This document shows, one piece after another, positions 9,029 to 19,907 of a stretch of DNA of 55,933 nucleotides. Source of the stretch: QYOJ01 sp964642545 (GTDB lineage Bacteria > Bacteroidota > Bacteroidia > Bacteroidales > FEN-979); assembly GCA_964642545.1 (NCBI GenBank), contig CAZXQU010000011.1, positions 1 through 55,933 of the forward strand. Direction: 5' to 3'. The position numbers and the translations under genes are program-made. The notes beneath the pieces are model-generated. The model had not been told where the DNA came from, did no database searches, and saw only the letters and a list, made by a program, of their open reading frames with translations. Positions within the stretch are counted from its first letter, which is position 1. Every line of letters begins with the position of its first letter.

Positions 9029-12000
9029 TTAATCTTTCACGCACCTCACAGGAAATGCATTTTCTTTGAAAGATTCGTAGAGAGAAACGCTGTAGTTGTA
9101 ATTGTTCATTCCACGAGCAATGGCTCTATCACCCGAACTGGGTGTTCCTGTCCAGAACATGGTAGCTGTAAGGCTGTTTCCTGATGTGAATGCCCATGCA
9201 TCATTGAGATAATAGATTCCTTTGAGTAATGCCTTGAACCCATTGGTCTGGTTCTGATCTTTGAGGTACCCACCGGCCACACCATCTCCAGGAGTAAACC
9301 CGGCCACGTTGTTGATGAGATCCTGCCACTCTACCTGCGTGGGGATATGCCAACCGGGCGGACACACACCTTGGTATTCAGGGCCATCGGTAATGCCAAA
9401 CTGAATGAGTTGGTCCCACTGGTAGAACCCTCCATTTGCACAAGTGGGATCTGTGGAGAGACAATATTTTTCCACGGTACAGTTGTCTGTTTGAGGTGTG
9501 ACTGAAGGGGAGAGGGTACCGTACCGAAGGTTCTGTGTCATCCAGCATTTTCCGTCAGGTAACAAAGCAGTGGTGTATACAGTTCCACCGCTTCCATCGC
9601 GGTAATCGGTCATTGACAAACCGCAAGGAGGATTGGCGACTTTGACTACAATTTGTTGAGCATCAGAAGCAATACATGTATTTGTGCTGGTGTATGAGTA
9701 TGAAATCGTATGATTCCCAATACTCAGAGTTGATGGATCAAGTTTGTTTCCTGTTGGAACAAGTGTAGCATCAATATAGTAGGCTCCACCACTTCCGAGG
9801 GGTGTTCCACCTTTAAGGTAGAAGGGTTTTGCATCCTGTGTAGTGACAAGATCAAAACAAGCGGCCAGTTCGGTAGGTGGTTTAGGGTTGATGGTAATCA
9901 TCATTGGGACAGAGGTAGAGCTGCATGAGGGCGTGGTTCCGGAAGTTGTAGCAGTGACTGTAAGTTGTGCGATTTGTGGCGAGCTCCCGGAGAGTTTCCA
10001 TGTAATGGAAGCAGGATTGGCAGTAGGGTTTGCAATGATGGCATTGGCAGCTGGAGAAACATTCCAGGAGTATGTTGATGATGGCCCCCCGGGATCAACG
10101 GTGTACAAGGAAGGTGTTGGAAAATCCTGGCATACTGGTGAAGGGGTAGAGGTAGTAAATGTTGCAACAGGCATGGGGTTGATCAAAATCGCATACTCTG
10201 TTTGCGGCCCAGAACAAGAACCGGAAGTAGCCGACAGTGAAGCAACGATAGTGAAGGTAATGGTTTTCTGTGAGGTGGTGGAATTGCCAGGTGTAAATGA
10301 AAAAATAGGATTAGAATTTCCACTTGCCGGTGGGCAGTTTGTAATTGGGGGATCACACAAGGAGGTCCAATTATAGGTTGGTGAAAGGCCGGAGACGTTC
10401 GTTTGCAAAGTTATGGGCAGTGTAGTGGCTCCGTTGCAGATGATCTGCTGGGTGCCTGGCGAAGGTTGGGTGAAAGGGACTGGGTTTACTTTAAATGTAA
10501 AGTCGTAAGGCACGGTAGGGGAACAGCCGGCAGCTGCTGGTAAAATATGAAATACAACGGGTTCGGAGATGTTTCCAGAGTTGGAAAGATTCTTTAAAAT
10601 ATTGCCTGATCCCGATATAGTGGAGGGATTGGGTGTAATAGTACCGGCATTTCCGGAAGCGGTCCAGTTAAAGGTAGTGTTGGTCGTAGTACCTGGAACA
10701 GAAGATGAGAATCCCACCTGGGCATTGGTGCCGGAGCAGATGGTCAAGGGAGATGAACTGGATGGAACAACATTGGGAGTGGGATTGACAGAAATGGTTT
10801 TTTCGGTAGGATTGGTAGCTGTACATCCAAATGAATTGCTAAAATTGGCCGAAATTGTCTTATTTCCGGGCGATAACCATTTAAGTTCAATAAAATCGTC
10901 TGAATTTCCCCCTCCACTCACTAAAACTGCACCCGGATAACTCCAGAGATAGTTTTGCATACCTGGCTGCGCGGTAAACAGATATGAGATATTCTGGCAT
11001 ACCTCGTTTGAACCTGTTATAATAGGAGCAGGGGGCGTGGGACTTACATTTACCGTGAATGTGCCTTGGGCTGTCCCTCCATTACAGGTACCGACCACCG
11101 CAAAGTATTGAGTTGTAACGATCGGATTGACAACGATATCAGGTCCATAGCCAACGATAGCGCCTCCGGGATATAAGTCCTGGTACCAGATTATCCCGCT
11201 GGGTTCAAAACGGGTACCCTCATCGAATGCTTCCCATACATCGTAATTTCTGCCGGTTGCAGTAAAAGCGATGGTGCCTTCTGCATTATGAACACCTTGA
11301 GTGGCCCCCTCATTGGATGAGGGACAATTGGGCTTGGCTTGTATGAAATTCTCAATAACACTGGTCCCTTCATACAGAACGATCATAAATGTACCCCGTA
11401 TTGAATTATTACTTCTGCAGTTATATAACGGACAATCAAGCCAGTAGACAACCAATTTTCGGCTACCAACTGATCCTGTTTTATAATAAAATACATTAGG
11501 TCCTATGCCTTGATATCCAGGATACCAATCCTGCCATGGAGCGAAGATACAGTTCTTGGGAACGCTATAATACGTGTTTGGTATTGTGGTTGCAGTATAT
11601 GTTGTCCAACTATGCCCGGTTGGGTCGGTAAACCCAATCCATCCGTTCGATCCGACATAGAATTTTGTGTAGAGTTGGTTGAAAAAACAAAATGTAAATC
11701 CAATATCGTATCCATCATGATTGGGCGGCGTTCCTCCAGCCCAACAATCATCATAATTAGCATTACAATTAATAAAGTCTTGATCAATTGCTGCCCCTCC
11801 AGAAAAAGCAGGATGGGTTCCGTAATCGATAAATGCAAAATTATAACTGGTAGTGCCAATACTGACACCGCTGACCTCCGCATGCAATGAAGCGCGATCC
11901 CCCTGACAAACAACATCATCTCCTGTGATAACTACCTGGGAGTGAAGAATAATGCAGTTAAACAAGAAAAAGAATAATAAAAGGGATCCTTCCCATATTG

Positions 12001-12046
12001 ATTTATGTAATCCGACAAGTCTATATTGTTTCGTTGTAAATTTCAT
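9029..12046 (-). CDS. Large secreted Ig/PKD-like protein with C-terminal FISUMP domain
   Basis: A 1005-residue secreted protein. After a signal peptide (hydrophobic LLLFFFLFNCIILHSQ) there is a beta domain of about 250 residues (FIDYGTHPAFSGG, YVGSNGWIGFTDP, LVVYWLDC), then several PKD-like/Ig-like modules rich in Thr, Pro and Asn (about 300-800). A C-terminal FISUMP domain (Fibrobacter succinogenes major paralogous domain) spans about residues 815-1005: DGKCWMTQNLRYG, CPPGWHIPTQVEWQDL, FPVRCVKD. ATG 12046 is preferred over the in-frame ATG 12070 because GGAAGGA sits just ahead of it. No sorting tail is visible. Adhesion or matrix roles are inference. It is divergent from the giant PKD gene. 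Confidence 0.85.
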   Translation of the reverse strand: MKFTTKQYRLVGLHKSIWEGSLLLFFFLFNCIILHSQVVITGDDVVCQGDRASLHAEVSGVSIGTTSYNFAFIDYGTHPAFSGGAAIDQDFINCNANYDDCWAGGTPPNHDGYDIGFTFCFFNQLYTKFYVGSNGWIGFTDPTGHSWTTYTATTIPNTYYSVPKNCIFAPWQDWYPGYQGIGPNVFYYKTGSVGSRKLVVYWLDCPLYNCRSNNSIRGTFMIVLYEGTSVIENFIQAKPNCPSSNEGATQGVHNAEGTIAFTATGRNYDVWEAFDEGTRFEPSGIIWYQDLYPGGAIVGYGPDIVVNPIVTTQYFAVVGTCNGGTAQGTFTVNVSPTPPAPIITGSNEVCQNISYLFTAQPGMQNYLWSYPGAVLVSGGGNSDDFIELKWLSPGNKTISANFSNSFGCTATNPTEKTISVNPTPNVVPSSSSPLTICSGTNAQVGFSSSVPGTTTNTTFNWTASGNAGTITPNPSTISGSGNILKNLSNSGNISEPVVFHILPAAAGCSPTVPYDFTFKVNPVPFTQPSPGTQQIICNGATTLPITLQTNVSGLSPTYNWTSLCDPPITNCPPASGNSNPIFSFTPGNSTTSQKTITFTIVASLSATSGSCSGPQTEYAILINPMPVATFTTSTPSPVCQDFPTPSLYTVDPGGPSSTYSWNVSPAANAIIANPTANPASITWKLSGSSPQIAQLTVTATTSGTTPSCSSTSVPMMITINPKPPTELAACFDLVTTQDAKPFYLKGGTPLGSGGAYYIDATLVPTGNKLDPSTLSIGNHTISYSYTSTNTCIASDAQQIVVKVANPPCGLSMTDYRDGSGGTVYTTALLPDGKCWMTQNLRYGTLSPSVTPQTDNCTVEKYCLSTDPTCANGGFYQWDQLIQFGITDGPEYQGVCPPGWHIPTQVEWQDLINNVAGFTPGDGVAGGYLKDQNQTNGFKALLKGIYYLNDAWAFTSGNSLTATMFWTGTPSSGDRAIARGMNNYNYSVSLYESFKENAFPVRCVKD

Positions 12047-12365
12047 TGTTCCTTCCACTGGTAAAACCATCCGTTTGCGGAGCAGGTGGGGTTGTTGGTC
12101 AATTAATTGAAAGTTCTCTTTGCTAAATTACGATTTTTTTGTTCTGGAATTACCCTAACAATAAAAACTAACCTTTTTATCCTATCGGAGTCAACGTAAA
12201 AATAGTAATCCTTTGCCTTACAATATTCACATTATTCATCAGCAACTCCGGTTTACAATAGACAATCAAGTTGAAAAAGGTTGTCTGAAACTTTCTGAAT
12301 TTACACCTTCAATGTTAAGTTTTTCCGATTTTTGTTAGGTCGCTGACTTCATGCCTTTTTTTTCT

Positions 12366-12373
12366 TACATTTG
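12366..12373 (+). promoter_or_regulatory. -7 element TACATTTG upstream of giant PKD gene
   Basis: The 448-base space between the two divergent surface-protein genes (12047-12494) is AT-rich and holds no gene I can see. The best signal is TACATTTG, an exact TAnnTTTG match, 121 bases before the ATG at 12495, which would give a long leader. A TTTG at 12331-12334 is too far away (31 bases) for a standard -33 element. Confidence 0.4.
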
Positions 12374-12494
12374 TACACAATGAAATTTCGTTGAACCTTA
12401 CAGAATTAATTAATCCTGTGCAACCTTATTTTGAAACTTTTGTCTATAAAAACCAGTATAACAAAGGTCGAAACGATCTATAAATAATACACTC

Positions 12495-15400
12495 ATGTCA
12501 TATCGATTCATTCGCTACCTCTTTTTGTCTTCTCTTCTGATTGTGGCATTGCAGCAGACCTGGGCTCAGGATAACCCCCTGGCTGACTGCAAAGACACTC
12601 AGCCCTTTATTACTGGGCCTGATGTTGTTAGAATAAGTCAGACATGCACGTATAGTTCAGCCAACATAACAGGGCATACTTACCTCTGGGAACTCACTCC
12701 AGGAGCTGGTACGATTACTAGCACTTCCAATCTGTCGGAGTGTACTGTTGAATGGTTGACCCCTGGCACTGGTATATTATCTCTAACGGAAGAAAATTCA
12801 GCTGACCCTGGATGCACAGGAGTCAGATATGATTTGGACATCACGGTTCATCCTCTCCTTCAAGCTTACTTCTATTACGAGTTTGACCCTGCTGGTGGTT
12901 GTTATTATGACCGTGTGAACTTCCATGCAGAAGATTTAATTTCTGAAGACCCAGTTACTACTTATACCTGGGATTTTGGTGATGGGGAAACAGGTACCGA
13001 TATTACGTTTTTACATCCATTTGACATAATAACATATCCTCCGCCTCATACATTTGAAGTTAAACTAACAATCGCAAATTCTTCAGGATCGGATGAAATC
13101 ATTGATTATGTATATGTTGATCCCGATAGATTCAAGCCAACAGCTAATGTAAACTCTATTACTGCTCCTACACCAAATTGCACTTACAACGCATATACAT
13201 TCTCTGCTGTGGGTAGTTTACCTAAACCCGCCTTTAATCCGGACCCAACGATTAAGATAAAATATTGTGAGTGGCACATCTATAATAGTAACAATGTACT
13301 GGTTGGTTCTGTTATTTTGGGCGATGGGTTGACGATCCCACCCCCTCTGGAAACCCCATTCATCTTTCCAGCACCTGGATCCTATACAGTCGAATTGGTC
13401 ATTAAAAACACCATAAATTGCGAAAGTACCACAACTCAGACTGTAATTGTTGGTAACACATTGCCTGTCGCTGCCTTTGTTGTTGACATTGCTTGTATTG
13501 ACTTCCCAACTCTATTCCATGATTTCTCAGGTGCGGTTGTTCCCGGTGAATCGATCACCAGATGGGAATGGGATTGGGATGATGGAACCATTACTGTTTA
13601 CGATCTGAATGCCATCCCACCAACACCCCCTCCGTCGCAAATAGAACACACTTACCTCACTGCAGGGGGTAAGGTGGTCAAACTTCAGGTGACCAGTTCC
13701 AGTGATTGCATATCTGAAATTACATCAGAATATATTACAGTAGCCCAATCTCCAAATGCCGATTTTGAATACGATGCAGCCTGCGCCAATACTTCAGTTG
13801 ACTTTCGTGACTTAAGCACTGAAAACGGGGGTGGTTCGCTCGTTTCAAGAGAATGGGATTTTGGGGATGGTGGAACTGGCTCAGGAACCAGCCCTTCCCA
13901 CATTTATAACACTTCGGGGACATATCCGGTCACACTAACTGTCACAAATCAGGATGGTTGCTCTAATATTACATCAGAGAATATTTTTGTACATCCAATT
14001 CCTGAATTTACACCCGACCCAAACGTTGGATTTACCTGGGATAATGCTGGATCGCCACTGGAAATCCAATTTACCGACAATACCGATCCTGCTGTGGTTG
14101 GGAATAACCTGCAATGGAATTTTGGAGATGGGCAAGCGGGTTTTGGGAAGGACCCGGTTCATCATTATACCAGCCCGGGAAATTATAATGTTGAGATGAT
14201 TTGTACCGGTGCTAATGAGTGCACTAATTCATATGTTGAGATGATCTTCCTCGATGCTCCGCCCCCAACTTTTCAAATCGATCCACCAAATGCCTGCATG
14301 GGGGAGGTGGTCACAGTTACCCCCAATCCGGTGGTGCTTGGAGTAATTTTATCAGAAGAGTGGTGGTACCAGGATGAGGGATTTTCACCCGATCCTCTGG
14401 TCACTCCCCCCTATACTGTAAGACATGTCTTTATCCCACCGATACCGATGCCTGCAATAGATACACATAGCTTTAAAAATTATGGGGTTAAAGCCATTCG
14501 TCATATAATTACACTCGCAGGGACACCTCCAACAGTCATGGATTTTACCGATTATGTGACCATTCACGATACAGCGATTGCCAATTTCTCATGGAATAAT
14601 ATAAACCAGCCCCCTGTTGGAGGAACTCCTTTGCCTGGCTGTGAAGATCAGGAGGTCTTTTTCTTTAATAAAAGCCTTCCTCCGGCAGGCAGTCCTATTG
14701 GTACCTATATTTGGAAATGGGTATGGGAGTTTGATGATCCGGCCTCCGGCACAAGTAACTATGCCTACACGGCCAATTGTTCCCACATTTTTAAAGACCC
14801 AATCAAAACGACGTTTAATGTAAGACTGACAGTGACCAGTAGTGATAACAATTGTGAAACGACTATTATTAAACAGATTTTTATAAAAGATTCACCACCC
14901 GTGGATTTTCTCTATGATACAGCCTGCCAGGACAACGTGACAGCTTTCTGGGCTGATGCCTCGATCACATACATTGATTCCATCGTGGCCTGGAGCTGGA
15001 ACTTCGGAGATGGTACGCCTCTTATATCTGATCCGATCAACACGAACCATCTCTATACAAACCCTGGAATTTATACGGTAGAGCTGACAGTTGTTGATCT
15101 TCATGGATGCTCAAATTCAGTTTCTCATACAGTGCGTGTGAACCCGTTACCTGTGGCCAACTTTACCTGGATAGCACCAACCTGCCAGGGGGATTCATTG
15201 CTCTTTACTAACCAGTCGTATATCCCACCCGGGTTTACAGGCTATGTTGCAAAATGGCGATGGAATTTCGGGGATGGAACTATTCAGACAATCGTGGTCC
15301 CCAATTCGCCTAACGTATACCATACCTATACAGGTTCGAGTACAACATACAATGTGACACTGACGGTTTGGTCGAGCGACAGTTGTACGACCCCGGTAAC

Positions 15401-18400
15401 CAAAACGGTGACTCTTGTTGCGGCACCTCTGGCAAATTTCTCCTTCTCTTCCACAAACTGTGCTGGACAGCCTATCAGTTTCACTAACGAGAGTCAGACA
15501 AATGGCGGCGGGCTCATTACCTCTTACTTATGGGATTTTGGTGATCCGGCATCCGGGATGAACAATACCTCTGCACTAACAAACCCCTCTCATAACTATG
15601 CAACTGAAGGGAGCTATATTGTCACACTGACGGCATTCAATGCCACTAATTGTGACGATACAGTGATGAATACGGTTGTGGTTAACCAGTCGCCAGAAGC
15701 CAACTTCTCTGCTGATACTGCCTGTCGCGGTTCATTAACTACATTCACTGATCTTTCTTTACCGAATGCAGCTAACATTACTTCCTATTCGTGGGACTTC
15801 GGTGATGGGACGCCTATAAACACTCAACCTTCACCAACGCATACTTACCTCAATTACGGAACATACCTGGTAACCCTGACAATCATCAATTCAAACGGAT
15901 GTATGCATACGGTCTCTAAAAATGTGATGGTCTATCCGCTGCCTATTCCTGAGTTCAGCTACAGCATCCCTAACTGCCTCGGTGCACCGGTTGATTTTAC
16001 AAACCAGTCCTCAACTGTGCCAGGCTTTATTGATAATATTGTGACCTGGGTTTGGGATTTCGGGGATGGAACTACCACTCCGCCAATAAACTTCCCAGCC
16101 AACCCTAATATATCACATACCTTTGCAGGTACTGCCCTTTCTCATTCAGTGACATTGACAATAACAACAGCCAATGGCTGTACCGAGTTTATTGAGCATG
16201 TCGTAACCAGTGTCCCCTCACCTTTGGCTAACTTTACTTTCCCCGGCACAGCTTGTGAAGGGACCCTGGTTCCATTTACAGACCTGTCGCAACCTAACGG
16301 AGGCGGATCCATTGTTCAATGGGCATGGAACTTTGATGATCCGGCATCGGGAGTGAACAACAACTCAAATGCACAGAATCCTGCACACAGTTTCTCAGGT
16401 GCCGGAACTTACAGTGTACGGTTGATTGTTGCCAACAGCAATGGGTGTATGGATACCACAATCATCCCTGTTACTGTTGGAGCGCTTCCGGTTTCCAACT
16501 TTACTGCTGATACGGCATGTCTGGGCTACATGACAAACTTTGTTGATGCCTCTTCCGGCGGAACAATTACCAGCTGGTTCTGGCAGTTTGGTGACGGGCA
16601 AACAGGAACATTAGCCAACCCAACCCACCTCTATGCAAATCCTGCCACATATACAGTGACGTTGACAGTTACAACAGCTGCTGGCTGTGCAAAAGATACA
16701 ACCAAGCAGGTTATCGTCTACCCAGCTCTGACAGCTTCGTTTAGCGCCAACTCTCAAGCTTGTGCAGGCGATTCGATTCAGTTTACCGATCTCTCAAATT
16801 CACCTCACGGTTCAATTACCGACTGGACTTGGGATTTCGGTGATGGAACACCTCCTGTTACAGTAACCTTCCCGGCAAACCCGAATGTTTCACACATGTA
16901 CGCCAATGGAGGAACCTATCCGGTTACGCTTACAGTGACGAACAGCGACGGTTGTACTGACGACGATGTAAACCAGGTTACGATCAACTATACACCACTT
17001 GCTAACTTCTCTGCTGCAACAGGTGGTTGTGCAAATAAAGGACTTCAGTTTACCGACCTCTCTCAGCAAAACGGAGGAGGTGCCATCATTTCATGGCTCT
17101 GGGACTTTGGAGATCCAACCTCCGGGATCAGCAACACCTCTATATTGCAAAACCCGACACATGCTTTTACAGCAGGTGGGACCTTTGATGTAAACCTTAT
17201 CGTTACCAATATCAATGGCTGTATCGATTCACTCACAAACACCATAACAATCAATGATGCACCTGTTGCTGATTTTACAGCCGATACAGCCTGCTTCGAT
17301 CTGCCGACGAATTTCACAGATGCCTCAACAACAGGATCCGGCACAATCATTTCATGGTTATGGAATTTTGATGATCCGCCATCGGGCTCAAGCAATACCT
17401 CAACACTGCAGAATCCATCGCATACCTTCACCAACATCGGTAACTATGATGTCGTTCTGACAGTTACAAACTCAGACGGTTGTGAACATGATACAACATT
17501 CCCGATCACGGTTTATCCAGTTCCCGATGCCATGTTCCAATATTCGGCCGCCTGTATGGGCAGCCCGACAGTCTTCACCGACCTCTCTATTGCACCGGGA
17601 AGCACTATCATTTCTTGGTACTGGGACTTTGGTGATGGCACAGGAACAGCAACCATTCAGAATCCAACCTATACATACGCTGCTGCAGGAACTTACAACG
17701 TTCAACTGACGATAACAAACCTGCATAACTGCACCGACTCAGTGGTGATGCCGATTATTGTAAGAAATAACCCAACGGCCAACTTCTCCTACATGAATTT
17801 CTACTGTCCGGCTGGACAGGTGAATTTCCAGGATATATCAATCGGCGCAGGGTCTACTATCATTGACCGCATATGGATCTTTGAGCCGGGATATACGGCA
17901 ACAGGACCCAATCCAATTCACACGTTTACTCAAACAAATACAACTTATGCTGTCACACTGATCGTTACCGACAACTACGGCTGCATGGACACAATCATCG
18001 ACAGTGTTTTTGTGAAACCAGGTTTTGCGTTCACCTACAGTAACGATACGGTTTGTTTCGGCTATCCGACACATTTCCATCCGGAGAACTTGGCGACAGG
18101 TGACTCTCTTTACTCTGTAGCATGGAATTTCGGGGATCCGGCATCCGTGCCAAATAACACCTCATTCCTTTACAATCCAACTCACGTATTTTCGGCTCCA
18201 GGAACCTATGTAGTCAAACTGAAGGCCTGGAATTCCGATAATTGTAAAGATAGCGTGTACCAGGAGGTGACAGTATACGATTTACCGGAACCGGCATTCA
18301 GTTTTGTATCAGAACCTTGCAATAGCAACGTCGATTTTGCCGATCTGAGTACTGGAGGTGGGACTTCCATAGCAAGTTGGGAGTGGATTTTTGGAGATGG

Positions 18401-19889
18401 AACTAGCCAGACCATCGTGACGGCACCTGGGAATACAACGCACCTATATCCAGACCCGGATACCTATAATGTCACCCTGATAATAACAAACAGTAACGGA
18501 TGTGTGGACTCAATCACGCAAACCGTAGTGAGGTATGAGTGTATCAGTGCCAGCTTTACCACAACTTCCTTGATGTGTGCAAGGAACCCTATACTATTTG
18601 CTGACAACTCTTTCCCTATTACAAGCATAACCCAATGGCAATGGATTTTTGGAGATGGAATGGATACTACCTATTCCAGCTTTACTGATACCATTGCACA
18701 TGAGTACACGAATGCCGGAAATTATGTGGTGAAGCTCGTGATCAATGCCCTTGTTAGCGGTGTTTCATTTACCGACAGCTCCTACCAGATTATAAGCATT
18801 CGGCCTACACCGGAAGCTTATTTCTCAAACAGATCAGTTTGTTTTAACCAAAGCACCTTGTTCATTGACACATCATATATGTTCGGTGATCCGAACACTT
18901 CATGGTACTGGAATTTTGGGGAGCCCACTTCTGGTGTGTTGGATACCTCAACGTTTGAGAACCCATTACACAAGTATATGAATACAGGCTATTATGATGT
19001 TCAAATGATCGTCGAGAACCAATGGGGATGTATCGATTCAATTCGCAAAACCACGAGGGTGTTCGATCTTCCGATAGCAGACTTCGAAAGTACAGCTCCT
19101 TGTCAAGGAGATCCTACAATATTTACGGATTTTTCTACCCCGACTGATACAACATTCGGCATCTGGAGATGGAACTTTGGTGTGCCAGGGACAAAGAAAG
19201 ATACCTCTAATTTGCAGGATCCTAGTTATACTTATGACTCACTGGGGACCTATACTGTTCGCATGATTGTCCAGGATCTTAATGGATGTATGGATACCAT
19301 TGATTCGACCTTTACTGTCAATATTACACCACTCAGTGCCTTCAACATTACTGAGTATGTGGATGGGATGAACGGGAAACTTAGGATGGAGAACCTTTCA
19401 ACAGGAGCGAATGCATTTGAATGGAACTTTGGTAATGGCAAATATTCAGACGAAGAGAATCCGGTGATATCCTATACAGAAGACGGAACGTACATTATCG
19501 AATTGATCTCACTCAATGAGTTCGGATGTTCGGATACCACTTTCTTCCAGTACGAACTTCTCTTCAAAGGACTCTATGTGCCAAATGCATTTGCTCCCGG
19601 AAATACAAACCTGGCTGTGCGACTCTTCATACCGGTAGGTATAAATCTGAAGAAATACCATGTTCAGGTATTTAATTCGTCCGGTCATGTCATGTGGGAG
19701 TCTACAAAACTTGACCCTCAAGGTCGGCCGGTTGAAGGATGGGATGGTACCTTTAATGGTAATCTAAGCCCTCAGGGCAACTATATGTGGAAAATAAATG
19801 CCACTTTTATTGATGATTCACCATGGAATGGCTCCGATATTGGGGAGGGTGAATTCGATACAATGGGTACTGTCACATTAATTCGTTAA
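12495..19889 (+). CDS. Giant PKD-repeat surface protein with type B T9SS tail (SprB-like architecture)
   Basis: A 2464-residue protein with a signal peptide ending TWAQ. The body is an array of PKD beta-sandwich modules of roughly 80-105 residues. I count about 23 copies of the core motif W-x-FGDG or its variants (WDFGDG, WNFDDPASG, WIFGDG). Most modules begin with F-x-x-D/N-T-x-C and end with N-x-x-G-C, so each probably carries one disulfide. The last about 90 residues (YVPNAFAPGNTN, HVQVFNSSGHVMWES, GWDGTFNGNLSPQGNYMWK) match the gliding-motility-associated type B sorting domain. A PorP/SprF gene starts 18 bases downstream, the arrangement known for SprB-type adhesins. No enzymatic domain is visible; adhesion or gliding is inferred. 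Confidence 0.93.
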   Translation: MSYRFIRYLFLSSLLIVALQQTWAQDNPLADCKDTQPFITGPDVVRISQTCTYSSANITGHTYLWELTPGAGTITSTSNLSECTVEWLTPGTGILSLTEENSADPGCTGVRYDLDITVHPLLQAYFYYEFDPAGGCYYDRVNFHAEDLISEDPVTTYTWDFGDGETGTDITFLHPFDIITYPPPHTFEVKLTIANSSGSDEIIDYVYVDPDRFKPTANVNSITAPTPNCTYNAYTFSAVGSLPKPAFNPDPTIKIKYCEWHIYNSNNVLVGSVILGDGLTIPPPLETPFIFPAPGSYTVELVIKNTINCESTTTQTVIVGNTLPVAAFVVDIACIDFPTLFHDFSGAVVPGESITRWEWDWDDGTITVYDLNAIPPTPPPSQIEHTYLTAGGKVVKLQVTSSSDCISEITSEYITVAQSPNADFEYDAACANTSVDFRDLSTENGGGSLVSREWDFGDGGTGSGTSPSHIYNTSGTYPVTLTVTNQDGCSNITSENIFVHPIPEFTPDPNVGFTWDNAGSPLEIQFTDNTDPAVVGNNLQWNFGDGQAGFGKDPVHHYTSPGNYNVEMICTGANECTNSYVEMIFLDAPPPTFQIDPPNACMGEVVTVTPNPVVLGVILSEEWWYQDEGFSPDPLVTPPYTVRHVFIPPIPMPAIDTHSFKNYGVKAIRHIITLAGTPPTVMDFTDYVTIHDTAIANFSWNNINQPPVGGTPLPGCEDQEVFFFNKSLPPAGSPIGTYIWKWVWEFDDPASGTSNYAYTANCSHIFKDPIKTTFNVRLTVTSSDNNCETTIIKQIFIKDSPPVDFLYDTACQDNVTAFWADASITYIDSIVAWSWNFGDGTPLISDPINTNHLYTNPGIYTVELTVVDLHGCSNSVSHTVRVNPLPVANFTWIAPTCQGDSLLFTNQSYIPPGFTGYVAKWRWNFGDGTIQTIVVPNSPNVYHTYTGSSTTYNVTLTVWSSDSCTTPVTKTVTLVAAPLANFSFSSTNCAGQPISFTNESQTNGGGLITSYLWDFGDPASGMNNTSALTNPSHNYATEGSYIVTLTAFNATNCDDTVMNTVVVNQSPEANFSADTACRGSLTTFTDLSLPNAANITSYSWDFGDGTPINTQPSPTHTYLNYGTYLVTLTIINSNGCMHTVSKNVMVYPLPIPEFSYSIPNCLGAPVDFTNQSSTVPGFIDNIVTWVWDFGDGTTTPPINFPANPNISHTFAGTALSHSVTLTITTANGCTEFIEHVVTSVPSPLANFTFPGTACEGTLVPFTDLSQPNGGGSIVQWAWNFDDPASGVNNNSNAQNPAHSFSGAGTYSVRLIVANSNGCMDTTIIPVTVGALPVSNFTADTACLGYMTNFVDASSGGTITSWFWQFGDGQTGTLANPTHLYANPATYTVTLTVTTAAGCAKDTTKQVIVYPALTASFSANSQACAGDSIQFTDLSNSPHGSITDWTWDFGDGTPPVTVTFPANPNVSHMYANGGTYPVTLTVTNSDGCTDDDVNQVTINYTPLANFSAATGGCANKGLQFTDLSQQNGGGAIISWLWDFGDPTSGISNTSILQNPTHAFTAGGTFDVNLIVTNINGCIDSLTNTITINDAPVADFTADTACFDLPTNFTDASTTGSGTIISWLWNFDDPPSGSSNTSTLQNPSHTFTNIGNYDVVLTVTNSDGCEHDTTFPITVYPVPDAMFQYSAACMGSPTVFTDLSIAPGSTIISWYWDFGDGTGTATIQNPTYTYAAAGTYNVQLTITNLHNCTDSVVMPIIVRNNPTANFSYMNFYCPAGQVNFQDISIGAGSTIIDRIWIFEPGYTATGPNPIHTFTQTNTTYAVTLIVTDNYGCMDTIIDSVFVKPGFAFTYSNDTVCFGYPTHFHPENLATGDSLYSVAWNFGDPASVPNNTSFLYNPTHVFSAPGTYVVKLKAWNSDNCKDSVYQEVTVYDLPEPAFSFVSEPCNSNVDFADLSTGGGTSIASWEWIFGDGTSQTIVTAPGNTTHLYPDPDTYNVTLIITNSNGCVDSITQTVVRYECISASFTTTSLMCARNPILFADNSFPITSITQWQWIFGDGMDTTYSSFTDTIAHEYTNAGNYVVKLVINALVSGVSFTDSSYQIISIRPTPEAYFSNRSVCFNQSTLFIDTSYMFGDPNTSWYWNFGEPTSGVLDTSTFENPLHKYMNTGYYDVQMIVENQWGCIDSIRKTTRVFDLPIADFESTAPCQGDPTIFTDFSTPTDTTFGIWRWNFGVPGTKKDTSNLQDPSYTYDSLGTYTVRMIVQDLNGCMDTIDSTFTVNITPLSAFNITEYVDGMNGKLRMENLSTGANAFEWNFGNGKYSDEENPVISYTEDGTYIIELISLNEFGCSDTTFFQYELLFKGLYVPNAFAPGNTNLAVRLFIPVGINLKKYHVQVFNSSGHVMWESTKLDPQGRPVEGWDGTFNGNLSPQGNYMWKINATFIDDSPWNGSDIGEGEFDTMGTVTLIR

Positions 19890-19907
19890 TCAGCAAAATA
19901 CACCTAG

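Noticed and set aside
9843..10376. Plus-strand open frame of 177 residues inside the Ig/FISUMP gene
   Set aside because: It is the antisense of a Thr/Pro-rich repeat region; its Val/Glu/Gly-rich text is what such antisense frames look like.
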